From contig SWBL01000257.1 of assembly GCA_024195585.1 (NCBI GenBank), positions 1 through 64,000 on the forward strand: a stretch of 64,000 nucleotides of DNA, written 5' to 3'. A program made the translations under genes and the position numbers. The notes beneath the pieces were generated by a model, which saw only the letters and a list, made by a program, of their open reading frames with translations, did no database searches and was not told where the DNA came from. Of the stretch, positions 1 to 10,054 are shown one piece after another; position 1 is the first letter of the stretch, and each line of letters begins with the position of its first letter. This DNA is from Aureobasidium sp. EXF-3400 (taxonomy: Eukaryota > Ascomycota > Dothideomycetes > Dothideales > Saccotheciaceae).

Positions 1-1198
1 GGTTCCGCGAGTAATTTGGCTTCGGTCTGGGGTTTGTTGGGTTCGATTTGAGGGAGTTATTCCAAAAATTGGGTTTTGCGCGATTGTGATGTTTTTTTTC
101 CCTGGTCTATCCTTCATCTGATAACACGGCCCTGTCAAGGTCGACTGCGCCTTCGATGTGCGTCTAAGCAAAAAGATATCCAAGACCTGAATCATTTGGC
201 AATATGAGAAAGGTAGTTACAGATTTCTTGAACTCCTGTGCCAGAACGCGTACAAATGCAACACAGCACTCCATCATAACAGACGGAAAAGCTCCGATGC
301 TTTTTCCGAAACGACTAGCATCCGAGACAGACCAAAGTGATGACAGATAACCCCGACTAGGACACCTGACAAGATGAGATCTTCTTCACAGGTAGAGAGA
401 GCCGAGTTTACTCGCAATCGCTGTTCGGTCTTGCCCGACGATAATCATCTAGAGTTCAACGCTTCCAAGGGTTAAAGCTATAGCTACCCCGCAATTTCGA
501 ATACGTACACGACGCACCTAGCTTGGCGCACGAAAAAGGATTTTCGCACGGCTTTGTCTCCCGGGAGATTGGCCGCAAGGATGACGACTCGAGAATGTGT
601 ATTCGGATAGCCCTTAGGCGGTGCTGAGTCGAAGAGATATCTGATCCCCTGATGAATGATGTGGCATCGCAAACAGCAATTTCGACGAGCTGGCTGAGCC
701 CCATTTCGTAATGCTCTTGTTGCGTGGTTGTGTTCGCTCGAGTCAGCTTGTGATTTCCTACCCATGCGACTGTCGTAATTCGTCTCGAGATGACATGAAA
801 GAGACGCCAAGATGCTCGATCATTGACCTGTTGGTATTGTGCGATCGATCCCTCCGGCAAGTGTGAGCAGGCAAGTGTGACGATGATACATTGAGAGATT
901 CGGTATCTTTGCCGGTGTCATGCGTTCGGCGACTTCGATTGTTTATCCGAACGGTACTACTCGGAGCTCTTGCCACGCGGTTGTGGGTCAGGATGCACTT
1001 TCATACAACACGACGTCTGGCACTCGGCTGTCCTAGATATCCGCTGCATTCTGTTTTGGCTTGGATTCGTTGCGCTTTGTTCTTTTTGAATGCGCCTTTT
1101 GGAAGTCGAACTTGGATGCGTTTACACGATACAACCAATCCCGATACCTATATATTGAGCTTCAGGTTTCGCAACGGGCTACAACCACCTTTACGACT
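1..1198. other. Intergenic, left edge to arylsulfotransferase-like gene
   Basis: I see no convincing gene in this stretch. Open frames on both strands are short, mutually overlapping and resemble no family. The last few hundred bases should contain the promoter and 5' leader of the gene that starts at 1199. A tRNA-like string near position 40 lacks the rest of a cloverleaf. Confidence 0.5.
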
Positions 1199-3097
1199 AT
1201 GGTCAGACTGGAGCTTCTCGTTGGGCTTCTAACCTTGTCACACTTCGACCAAACAGCCGCCGAAGATGTCGGCGCAAATTTCAATACCAAGGACATACGA
1301 GCCTTCGAGCATGACTTTGGTTCATTTCCATACAAGACTTTCCAGTCCTCCGACTTGATGTCGCCGATTTTACGGCGGCCGAACACTTCGCCAAAATGTC
1401 ATGACGATAATTACATCTTCTTGACACCTCGTGGTTATCAGGTGCCGCATCCAGCAGTTGTAATCATGGACAATGATGGTGAACTGGTCTGGGAGCATTA
1501 TGTCGAAGGCCAAGGATACAATCTCAAAGTCCAGGAATACCAGGGAGAGCAGGTGCTCACGTTCTGGGTTGGTAACGATGGAGTGGGTGGGCACGGTGAA
1601 GGCGACTACTATATGGTTTGTGGTGCAAGTTATTTCGAATGTTTCCGTTTTCTAACGACAAGATTACAGTACAATTCCCAATATGAGGAGATTGCGAAGA
1701 TCTCAGCTCTACATGGACTACATGCGGACTTGCACGAGTTGACCATCACGCCACAAGGCACCGGTATCATGACCATCTACGAGGTCTATCCGATCACCTT
1801 GCCTGGCTTCGTAGACGACACAGACGTGATTTGGGTCTGGGACTGCCTCTTCCAGGAGATTGACATAGTGACAAACGAATTGGTCTTCCAATGGCGCGCA
1901 TCGGAACATCACAGCTTGGAGGAAACATATCGCGATATACGTGATGAAGGACGAGAGCCTAATCGTCCCTGGGACTGGTATCATATGAACAGCATCCAGA
2001 AAGACGAACTTGGCAACTATCTCGTCTCGGCAAGGTACACACATTCCATCACTTATGTTGATGGGACGACTGGTGCAATTATCTGGATACTGGGAGGGAG
2101 ACGCAATGCATTCGACGATCTGAGTGAAGGGCGGAGCAAAGCAACGAATATCGCTTACCAACATTTCGCTCGTTTCCACGACTTGACCGAGTTTCCAGTC
2201 TTATTGGCGGACGAGATCAAGTTGCATCCAACAAAGGATGTAGACGGTGTGACAAAAATGCTGGTCTCTGCCTTTGACAACGGCGCAGATAATGAGGGCA
2301 CTGGACATCGCCCTTCCAGAGGCGTTCTTATCGAAGTCACATACCCCACCAAAGGTCCATCCTCGGTAGAGGGCGCGTACACTGCAAAACTTATTCGAGA
2401 GTACATTCACCCTGCACAATTCATTTCCTCCAGTCAAGGAAGTATGCAGATCATTCCATCGGATGAGATCTCCGATCCGCGAGTCCTGCTAGGATATGGC
2501 TACGTAGGCGTCTGGACAGAGTTCACTGCAGACGGAAGCGTACTCTGTGACAACCGCTTTTCTACCATGTCGTCTTGGGGCAAGGGAGATGTGCAATCCT
2601 ACCGTGCACTCAAAGCTTTCTGGAAAGGCGAGCCCAGCTGGCCGCCCACAGTTGCATTTGGAGATGGCAAACAGTCATCAGTCTTTGTGAGCTGGAATGG
2701 CGCTACAGAAGTCAAGGTGTGGAAGCTGCAGCAAGCCGAGGAGAGCACTTGTCCTGATGAGAACTGGAAAGATATCTCTGCAACACAGAAGAAGGGATTC
2801 GAGACCGAGCTGGACCTCAAAGATGGCAACATGCGGTATTTGCGTGTGGTTGCATTGGACGGAGATGCAAAGGTGCTTGGTATCACGAACACTCTCGATC
2901 TTCGGTGGGAAGTCGGCGTCAATGGTGTCTTCGGAGGACTGGAAATTCATACGAGCAACCCGGCACAGTTGGCTATGGTCTCTGTTGCAGCCCTTGCACT
3001 TTTCGTCGTTGGCTACGAAGGATTTCGACAGTTCAAGAGTTGGAGAGAAACCAAGCGGCTAGGATATGAGCAGGTATTCTCGCATAGCGAAGTCTGA
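1199..3097 (+). CDS. Arylsulfotransferase-like (ASST family) secreted or membrane protein
   Basis: Two exons, 1199..1615 and 1670..3097, give 614 aa. The start at 1199 is chosen because it opens a signal peptide (MVRLELLVGLLTL..); the same frame is open further upstream but without an ATG. The region around GHGEGDYYM / YNSQYEEIAKISALHGLHADLHE is typical of the fungal ASST beta-propeller family (Arylsulfotran_2), as are the later WDWYHMNSI and GAIIWILGG segments. A hydrophobic segment near the C-terminus (LAMVSVAALALFVVGYEG) with a short basic tail suggests a single-pass anchor, so the propeller would face the outside or the lumen. The intron 1616..1669 is 54 nt, with donor GTTTGT and branch TTCTAAC; it has no stop and keeps the frame, so naive translation adds 18 residues. 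Bacterial relatives transfer sulfate between phenols; activity in the fungal branch is not established. Confidence 0.8.
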   Translation: MVRLELLVGLLTLSHFDQTAAEDVGANFNTKDIRAFEHDFGSFPYKTFQSSDLMSPILRRPNTSPKCHDDNYIFLTPRGYQVPHPAVVIMDNDGELVWEHYVEGQGYNLKVQEYQGEQVLTFWVGNDGVGGHGEGDYYMVCGASYFECFRFLTTRLQYNSQYEEIAKISALHGLHADLHELTITPQGTGIMTIYEVYPITLPGFVDDTDVIWVWDCLFQEIDIVTNELVFQWRASEHHSLEETYRDIRDEGREPNRPWDWYHMNSIQKDELGNYLVSARYTHSITYVDGTTGAIIWILGGRRNAFDDLSEGRSKATNIAYQHFARFHDLTEFPVLLADEIKLHPTKDVDGVTKMLVSAFDNGADNEGTGHRPSRGVLIEVTYPTKGPSSVEGAYTAKLIREYIHPAQFISSSQGSMQIIPSDEISDPRVLLGYGYVGVWTEFTADGSVLCDNRFSTMSSWGKGDVQSYRALKAFWKGEPSWPPTVAFGDGKQSSVFVSWNGATEVKVWKLQQAEESTCPDENWKDISATQKKGFETELDLKDGNMRYLRVVALDGDAKVLGITNTLDLRWEVGVNGVFGGLEIHTSNPAQLAMVSVAALALFVVGYEGFRQFKSWRETKRLGYEQVFSHSEV

Positions 3098-3676
3098 TCT
3101 ATCGCTCAAACCTTCTTCATTTGCTCTCCAGCCCATTCTATTGCTATTTACAACCAGTGCATCTGATCCACAACTCATTCGCTCTGATCCACAATTTAGC
3201 ATCAAGGAATCAACCGCCGGATCTGATAACGACTCCTTCACATAATCGATCCCAGGCATCGGCCCAACTTCCCCACAATCGCAGGAAATCGATTCTATAC
3301 CAATGCCCTCGACGACTCTTCTTGGCACGTTTGATTGAGTTGGCCGTTAGGCCGTTATCACAAAAACCATGAGGCGCTCCACCGCGTGGCTCTCATCTTG
3401 GCAAATCAAGCCAGACGAACATGAGACGCCTGTCGACGTAAGCTTTCTACGTATACCAAGGCTGGGCATGGCGCAGTTGCTTGATTGTTGGAGCTCGCTG
3501 GGACTGGCCCCTTTGCGGGCATGCGTGTCGACGGATGAGGCTTGGAGTTGCTTGATCGTACTCGAACGCGTATGGGGATTTGGAGTGCAGTGTAGTGTAT
3601 ACCCTGCCATGTCCTATCGAGATGGCAGACTATTCATTCTTATGACCGTGGACATTCATTCTTGGTCAGCTCCATC
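3098..3676. other. Intergenic
   Basis: Contains the 3' region of the arylsulfotransferase-like gene and the promoter of the DUF3431 gene. CT-rich tracts occur around 3110-3260. No gene is supported. Confidence 0.5.
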
Positions 3677-4768
3677 ATGGTTTCGTTACAACACATTGAG
3701 TCATCGAGCTCAAAGACTCGCTTGATCAGTGCAACTTTTCTATGTCTGGTGTTTTTGCTTGCGTTGACTGAAGCGTGGAAACGGGACGTACTCTCTGGCG
3801 GGTTCCAGCATGGCTTGTTGGCCATTGGGCAAACCGATACGGACTACGGATCCTTCTCATTCGATGAGCAGGAAAGTTCTGATGCGTTGATCTTTCCTCA
3901 CCCTGCTATCATTGCAGGAGCCGTTACTGCAGAAAGCCTCTCCTGGATGCAGAACATGACTGAATTGTGAGGATGTAGTTTAGTGTCGTGAGGGTGACAG
4001 CTAACAGATTGCAGCTATGATACATTCCCTTTCGTCGTCACCGACTCAAAAGCACCATCGCATCTTGGAGTTCCAGCGAACAAAGGACGCGAGGCAATGG
4101 TGTACCTCAGCTATCTGATCCACAACTACGACAACTTGCCGGCGTATGCAATCTTCACACACGGACATCGGCAAGCGTGGCATCAAGAAAGAGACATTGT
4201 CGACATGATCCACGACCTCAAAGTCGACGCACTCGAGCAAGCTGGCTATGTCTCGCTCCGGTTCAGTTGGTCCCCGTCTTGTCCAGCAGAGCTGCGGCCA
4301 AAGCACCATGATGCTGTGGTATGGGGAGATGGAGAACATGTCCGAGAAACCGAGGACGCGATTGGAGAGGCCTGGTCAGCCTTATTCCCAGACGAGGAAC
4401 TCCCAGACACGATAGCATCACAATGCTGTGCACAATTTGCTGTGACGAGGAAAGCAATGCAACGACGGACGAAAAAGGACTACATACGCATGCGGCAATG
4501 GCTCTTGGAGACGAGGCTCGATGACGCTGTCAGTGGCAGAGTATTCGAAAAGCTATGGGCATATATCATGCTCGGTGAAGCAGTGCAGTGAGTGTGGCCA
4601 GAGCTGACTCAAGAGACCAAGGCTAACCGGTATAGCTGTCCTGATCCTCAGAGCGCAGCATGCGACTACTTCGGCTACTGCGAGACTCGAGTTTGGCCAA
4701 CGCCTCCACAAGCGATGAGTGAAGTGCCGACCTTGACTACAAAACAATCGAGAGATGTCAAGTGGTGA
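3677..4768 (+). CDS. DUF3431 family type II membrane protein
   Basis: Three exons, 3677..3966, 4015..4587 and 4636..4768, join in phase to 331 aa. The introns are each 48 nt, with GTGAGG and GTGAGT donors and CTAAC branch sites. After a short basic, Ser-rich cytosolic tail, one hydrophobic stretch (LISATFLCLVFLLALTEAW) acts as a signal anchor. The DUF3431 signature follows: YLSYLIHNYDNLPAYAIFTH plus GHRQAWHQ, then CCAQFAVTRKAMQRR in the second half and a Cys-containing C-terminus. The family is common in ascomycetes and resembles Golgi or secretory-pathway enzymes in topology; no reaction is known. ATG 3677 is the first in-frame methionine that gives the anchor. Gene structure and family are confident; function is unknown. 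Confidence 0.85.
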
Positions 4769-5522
4769 TCGCGTGATGGACACCAAGGAAAGCTCTCTAA
4801 CCTGACTGATTTGCATCGAATCTCCGTAAGCAAAAGCAGCGCCCACCACGATGTTAGGCTGGTAGAATCCTCACGCATCAAAGTTGTTCGATAACAGTAC
4901 GGATATCATCAAAGCACAAGAGCTAAAGTCCAAAGGCGCTTGAACTGTGAGCATGTGCTGAAGTGCGCCTAACGCCCTGTGTGGATCTAACATCAGCAAT
5001 TGTAAGGCGCTTGCTCAAGCCTGGACTGATGCGGCGAACGACACCGATTTCATCGTGTAAAAGGACTGGATGACACTACTCGATAACGCACTGAGAAGAT
5101 GAAAGTTCTGTATAGCTCGAAATACCGGCTGAGTCCAACTGAATGAACTTGGTCAAGGGAATAGACCTGCATCCTGCTGGCCCCGGCCTCCAAATGCTGT
5201 CGTTGAGAGATACACGGCGAGGTGCTTATCAGAATCCAATTCTGCTGTACAGATCAGTCATACAGTCCATGTGTTGCGGAAGTGGATCATACACTACCTC
5301 TGAGTTTGGTGTTATGATACTAGATGGAACAGTAAAATCATCGGGATGGACTTCTGCGCGAAAGGGTTATTTAGATACGCTGACTACATGGTCTATCTCA
5401 CAAGAGCGCGAAGTGATTTTATAGGAAACGAGTTTCCCATCATAAACGATGTTTGTAAATCAGCTCCCTCTATCTGTATCGCTCTCTTTCCTCAGGATCT
5501 GCTAGGATTATATTCGCATAAT
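4769..5522. other. Intergenic (convergent)
   Basis: Lies between the 3' ends of the DUF3431 gene and the GH5 glucanase. Only short frames without family features are present. No terminator motif beyond AT-rich 3' sequence was recognised. Confidence 0.5.
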
Positions 5523-7289
5523 CTAGCAGTAAGTCTGGTTCGTGGGACTGTTGATGACACCAGCGTCGATCAGGCCAGTGTAGTCCCAGTAATCGCGCTG
5601 AGTACCCTCACCATCCACAGCAGCCGTGCCGTTGAAGACAGCGCCCCAAAAGGCACCTCCTTGAACATAGTGCGACCAAGCGTAACGCTGAGTATTGAAT
5701 AGCTCCTCGCGGTTTGCATAGGTGTTGTTGTAAAGTGTCTGCAGCGACCACTCTCCGATGAAGACGGGGAACTTGCCGTCACCAGGTGCTGCTGAAGCCT
5801 GACCACAGATTGCGGGAACAGCGTAGCCAGAATAGACACCAGCTGCTGCGAAGTAGTAGATATGGGTGTCGATCACAAGATTGTCTGTGGTGTCAAAGTA
5901 GGGAGACCAGTGCTCTTCGCCGAGGAAACAGTCTTGGAGCATAGTGGGAACTTTTGGAGTGGTCGAATCGGAGATCATGTTCATGACAGTCTTGGTGTAG
6001 TCGACAATCCATTCAGTACCGTTCTGAGTCATGCCGGCTGCAGTAGCGAAGCCTGAGGGGTTGTCAGAAGCTTCGTTGAGCACACCGACAGTGTAAGCCC
6101 AAGGGTATGCCGAAGCCTCGATGAACGTCAATATAGCCGAGATTGCAGTGTAAGAGTAGTCAAGGTTTGTCTGGTTGAAGAACCAAGCATCGTGTCCTGA
6201 AGCCTCTCCAATGTCGAGACCATTAACACCACCAGGCAAGGAATGAAGGCCGACAACAACTCTCATACCGTGTTTGCCAATGGCGTACTCGCAGATCGTC
6301 CTGAGATAGGTTTGCTGGTCACCGTGATAGAGCTCGGAGCCTGGGACGACGACCCAAGCGGCGTACGTTGTCGGAATACGAAGGAAATTGACTCCTACGC
6401 TAGCAAGCTTGTCGATGGTGTCTGTGGTGACGTAAGTGCTGTAATGTTGCTCGAGAACAGGACCGCATTCATCTCCAAGAACTTCGCAGAATGTCCACTC
6501 GTCTTGAACTGCAGTACCATTGACATGAGCGTCCCAGAAGTATTGGTCATTGCTTTCCTCGATCTCGAGCCAATTTCCGAGGTTGACACCGTTCGAGACG
6601 AAGGTGGTCCAATCAGTGTACTCGCCTGCAGCTTGAGAGGTAACAGCGGCTGGGATAGTCGAAGTGGCAACGGTAGCGATTATCTTGGTGGTAGTGGCTC
6701 CAGTGGAAGTGGATGTGAGAGAGGTGGTGATAGTGGTGCTACTTTGAGGGTAGGTAGAAGTGGCAGTGAAAAGGGCTGTGTTGAGACCCATTCCAACAGC
6801 AGAAGTGTCGATTGACGAGTAGCTACCAGTGGAAGTAGAGCTTACGGAAGATGAGAGGGAGACAGTGATGGGAGATGCAGTGCTAAACCGACTGATCAGA
6901 TCTCAAGAAGTTCCACGCTCTCATACATGTACTCACGATTGGGACGTGGAGGTCACCGCTGATGTCTTTGTAGACTTGCCATTTCCATTTCCGGTCGATG
7001 TACTGGTGGCCTTTGTCGTCGAGGTAGTCTCGGTGGTTGTCTTGTACAATGTAGTATTCAGATGCGTGGGTGCATTTGTGACTTTGCAGGTCACACCAGA
7101 GACACTGATTACAGTGTTCTTGGGGATCTGCTGATCAATTACGATCGGCATGGTGATGATTTCCTCGACAATGTCGACCAGATCCGAGAGAAGAGACCCA
7201 AGTCCCGCGCGTTCAACAAGGGGAGGCGTTGCAGCAGCGTTTGCAACGGCGATAGCAGTTGCGGAAACCGCAGCGGTTACAAAACGCAT
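5523..7289 (-). CDS. GH5 exo-beta-1,3-glucanase with long Thr-rich N-terminal extension
   Basis: Two exons read on the minus strand, 7289..6937 and 6882..5523, give 570 aa. The 54-nt intron (6936..6883) has a GTGAGT donor. The N-terminus MRFVTAAVSATAIAVANA is a signal peptide, followed by about 65 residues with one cysteine and then a Thr/Ser-rich linker to about residue 200. The catalytic domain follows with GVNLGNWLEIEESNDQYFW, NFLRIPTTYAAW and GLHSLPGGVNG. LNEAS (Glu near 388) is the expected acid/base and IGEWS (Glu near 495) the nucleophile of GH5. Such enzymes split glucose from beta-1,3-glucan in the wall or outside the cell. The extension is unusual for a secreted EXG1-like enzyme and may tether the protein in the wall. 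Convergent with the DUF3431 gene. Confidence 0.88.
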
Positions 7290-8708
7290 GTTTAAGGTGC
7301 TAAAACCGGTGTTTCAAAGAGATTGATGATGATGTACACTATCAAGGAGAGGAAAAGGAAGCACATATATATAGTGATCTCGCTTGAGCAGAACCTGACA
7401 CAGTAAGAGGTCAACCTATCGACATCCCGTGCTTGCCCTAGCAGAGATCCAATCTGGGTTGGTTTGGTTGTGTCCAGACCCTTCATCATGATGTAAAAGA
7501 CTCACACTCCAGCTGGGAGGGAATCGACCAGAGTCATTGAATTCGACCTTGGTGGACCGGTGATCGTGCTTCCGATTGTCAACGAGTTGAGGAAGACGCG
7601 TACTACCACGGGAGAGGATGAGTTCTTCTATCGATTTAGAATGACGTCAAAGCAGGGCTGGAGCAGAAGCTGTATAGGAAAAGCTGTGTTGTTGGAGAAA
7701 AGCCCTAGTATGGGGTACAGATTGGTCCAAGATAAGGCTTACCAAGCTTTTGGTTTCCAAACCTTAAATAAGGCAAGGCAGAATATTGCCGAGCAAACAT
7801 GTACTGCCGCGGTGGCCAACCCTTTCCCTGCCAGTTGTAGTGGCATCTAATAGTCAGCAGCCGTAGGGTTTTCGCTGCAGGGAGGCATGAATGTCCAGAA
7901 ACGTTTTGCAGCTGAATGCCTCTTCCTGCCTACCTCTACCGCTCTTTGCCCTGGGGGAAGACCAGATGCACATCTCTCGTTCAAGCCCCTAGCTTAGGAC
8001 TTAATGCTGATCTCGACTTGTATCAGGTCTGAACGTTGCAGAAATCGATTTCTTCGCATGTACGGAAGCCCAAGTCAAAAGCTAGCCAGCCGGCCTCAAC
8101 CAGACATTGAGTTCTACGAGACCAGACTATAGGCTGGTATGGACAAATTACATCATCTATCCATCTTGCTCTTTGTATTTGATCGTCAAAGGTTTGCCCA
8201 GCAATGAGCGACATCGCCGTGTCCTCGCCAGAATCAGAAAACCAAAGATTCCCTCGGATCAGCATCTGGACGGGCTTGAAGCATATTGAAAGATCTTCTG
8301 CAACTCTCTTAGACTCTGTTTGCTGGCTGGCATTGTCTCAGCTCTTCTTTCGTGTCACATGCTGGGTGGTGATCTCAAGCAAAAGCTGGACCGGGTACCA
8401 GCATTAAGCATCATCCAATCTCTTCTCATCCAGACCATTGCACTTTGTACAACCACTGCCGTCGTAGATGTGTCTCGTCTCATCGTCATGAAGTCATTAA
8501 GGATCGGCATTAAAGAGGTTCGATTCACCTTGGGACCAATGCCTCGACGATCGTACGACGCGCTAAAGCAGTCGTCATGGCCAGAAGACTCCTTCAGACA
8601 TCATAGCACTCTACTTCGCTGTTCTGAAATGCAGCCAATAGCTTGTTCCTGAGTAAAAACTAGCCTGCTCTCCAAGACTGGCCTTTTTTTTCAGCTTCCA
8701 CAGCCGGC
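7290..8708. other. Intergenic
   Basis: Upstream of the GH5 gene and downstream of the MCT-like carrier. Several 60-110 codon frames exist on the plus strand but show no signal peptide, domain or splice support. A TATATATA-like element about 7366-7374 lies roughly 80 bases upstream of the GH5 start and could be its core promoter. Confidence 0.4.
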
Positions 8709-10054
8709 CTACCTCCTTCCATGTTTCTCCCCTGTCAACACGCGTACGATGACCAACAGTACAGTGTATAGCATCATGATTCTCCCTGCGAAATACCAAG
8801 TTCCTTGGTAGTGCTCTTCCACAGATTGTTTCGAAGATTTGCTGTTCAATTGCAAAGCCCCTGCGATAGGATTGCCTATGAGTGCACCGAATGCAGCGAT
8901 AGTGTACCCGGCCCCTATGCGAGTGCCGTACTCCTCTTTTTCGATTGTGAGGTTTGCGATCATGGCAGGAGGTAGCGAAACCATTCCACCGGAGATAAAA
9001 CCGTACAAGCTCGAGACTGCAAGCCAGTTAGGCAACAAACGCCCAAGAAGACTCGAGGCGTTCATGATACTGAGCAGATAGAAAGCCATATTTGCTGATA
9101 CTCCAAGGTTCAATGCATAGCTCTGGATATAGAAAAATGGAATATACACCGACATAATCATTAAAGCGAATGCTGACCAGTTCTTAGCTGACGGCAAGGC
9201 TACCAGAACGGAAGTTCAACTCACCCGCAACAAACGTGGTATAAGGCTTGTCCCGGAAGATATTGAACGAGAATGGCTTCTTCTTTGTGGCATGTCGTGG
9301 TCTAAGCTTCATAACGGCACAACAAATCAATTGAAGGCCCAGTATCAGGAAGGCCAGAATGCGCACTGCCCAAGGGAAACCGAGACTGCGAAACAGATGT
9401 TGCAGCATGATCGGATAGATTATGCCCGCTGTTTGAACGATTGGTGAGATGCCCATGGTATTTCCATATGCTCAGGATTGTATACATATCGAGGCTGCTG
9501 CCAGTTGCGGCGATACCAGTCGCGATCATTCGGCGCGAGGAAAAGTAGGGTGGGATTACAGCCACGGAGGTCAGACCAAACAGACCGCTACCAATCCCAG
9601 TACAAATCGCTTGAGCAAGGAGAATTTGCCAGTATTTTGTGCATAGAGAAGTCATCATCATCCCAAAAACTTCGAAGAACGTTCCAACTATGGTGAGCAA
9701 CCTCAGATGTCCAGCATCTAAAAGCACGCCAGCGAACACTCCTATTATCATAGTCAGAAAAAGTTGGATCGACCCTATCCATGCGATGGCTGAAGAAGTA
9801 GAGTCTGTGAGAAGGGTTTCGTTGTAGTATGTTTCAGTGACGCCGAATGAGTTGGTCAATCCCCTGATTCAGCCGTCAGTGGGCTGGACATTCTGGGACT
9901 TGTAAAGTCGTAGCACCCACCACGTATTCATGAAGAGGATCCAACTACCCAGGACCTGAAGCCAAGCTGTCAAGCCTCTGTCCATGAGTAGTTCGGGGGT
10001 CGAGACATCCATACTGACAGCAACAGCGTCTGCTTCTGTCGGTTGCGGACCCAT
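8709..10054 (-). CDS. MFS transporter, monocarboxylate-transporter-like; one junction unresolved
   Basis: Read on the minus strand from 10054. Supported joins are an intron 9920..9864 (57 nt) giving NTW-GLTNSFGVTETYYNE and an intron 9224..9173 (52 nt) giving TTFVA-AFALMIMSVYIPFFYIQ. The protein has the MCT-like order: short acidic N-terminus, TM1 (AWLQVLGSWILFMN), SFGVxxTYY, RRMIATGIAATGSSL, GIIYPIM, then a second half ending in a short basic tail. Between GIAATGSSL and AGIIYPIM (9429-9516) the frame changes. A normal-looking 57-nt intron there (donor 9485) keeps the wrong frame, while the intron that fixes the frame (9516..9429, 88 nt) deletes the conserved GIAATGSSL. So the gene is either oddly spliced, mis-sequenced by one or two bases, or broken. 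The substrate is unknown; relatives carry monocarboxylates or riboflavin. Confidence 0.7.

Noticed and set aside
30..60. String resembling a tRNA T-loop (gggttcgatttg)
   Set aside because: No matching acceptor, D or anticodon stems could be built around it.
456..976. Overlapping minus-strand frames of 70-134 codons near the left edge
   Set aside because: They overlap one another in different frames and show no signal peptide, domain or splice support.
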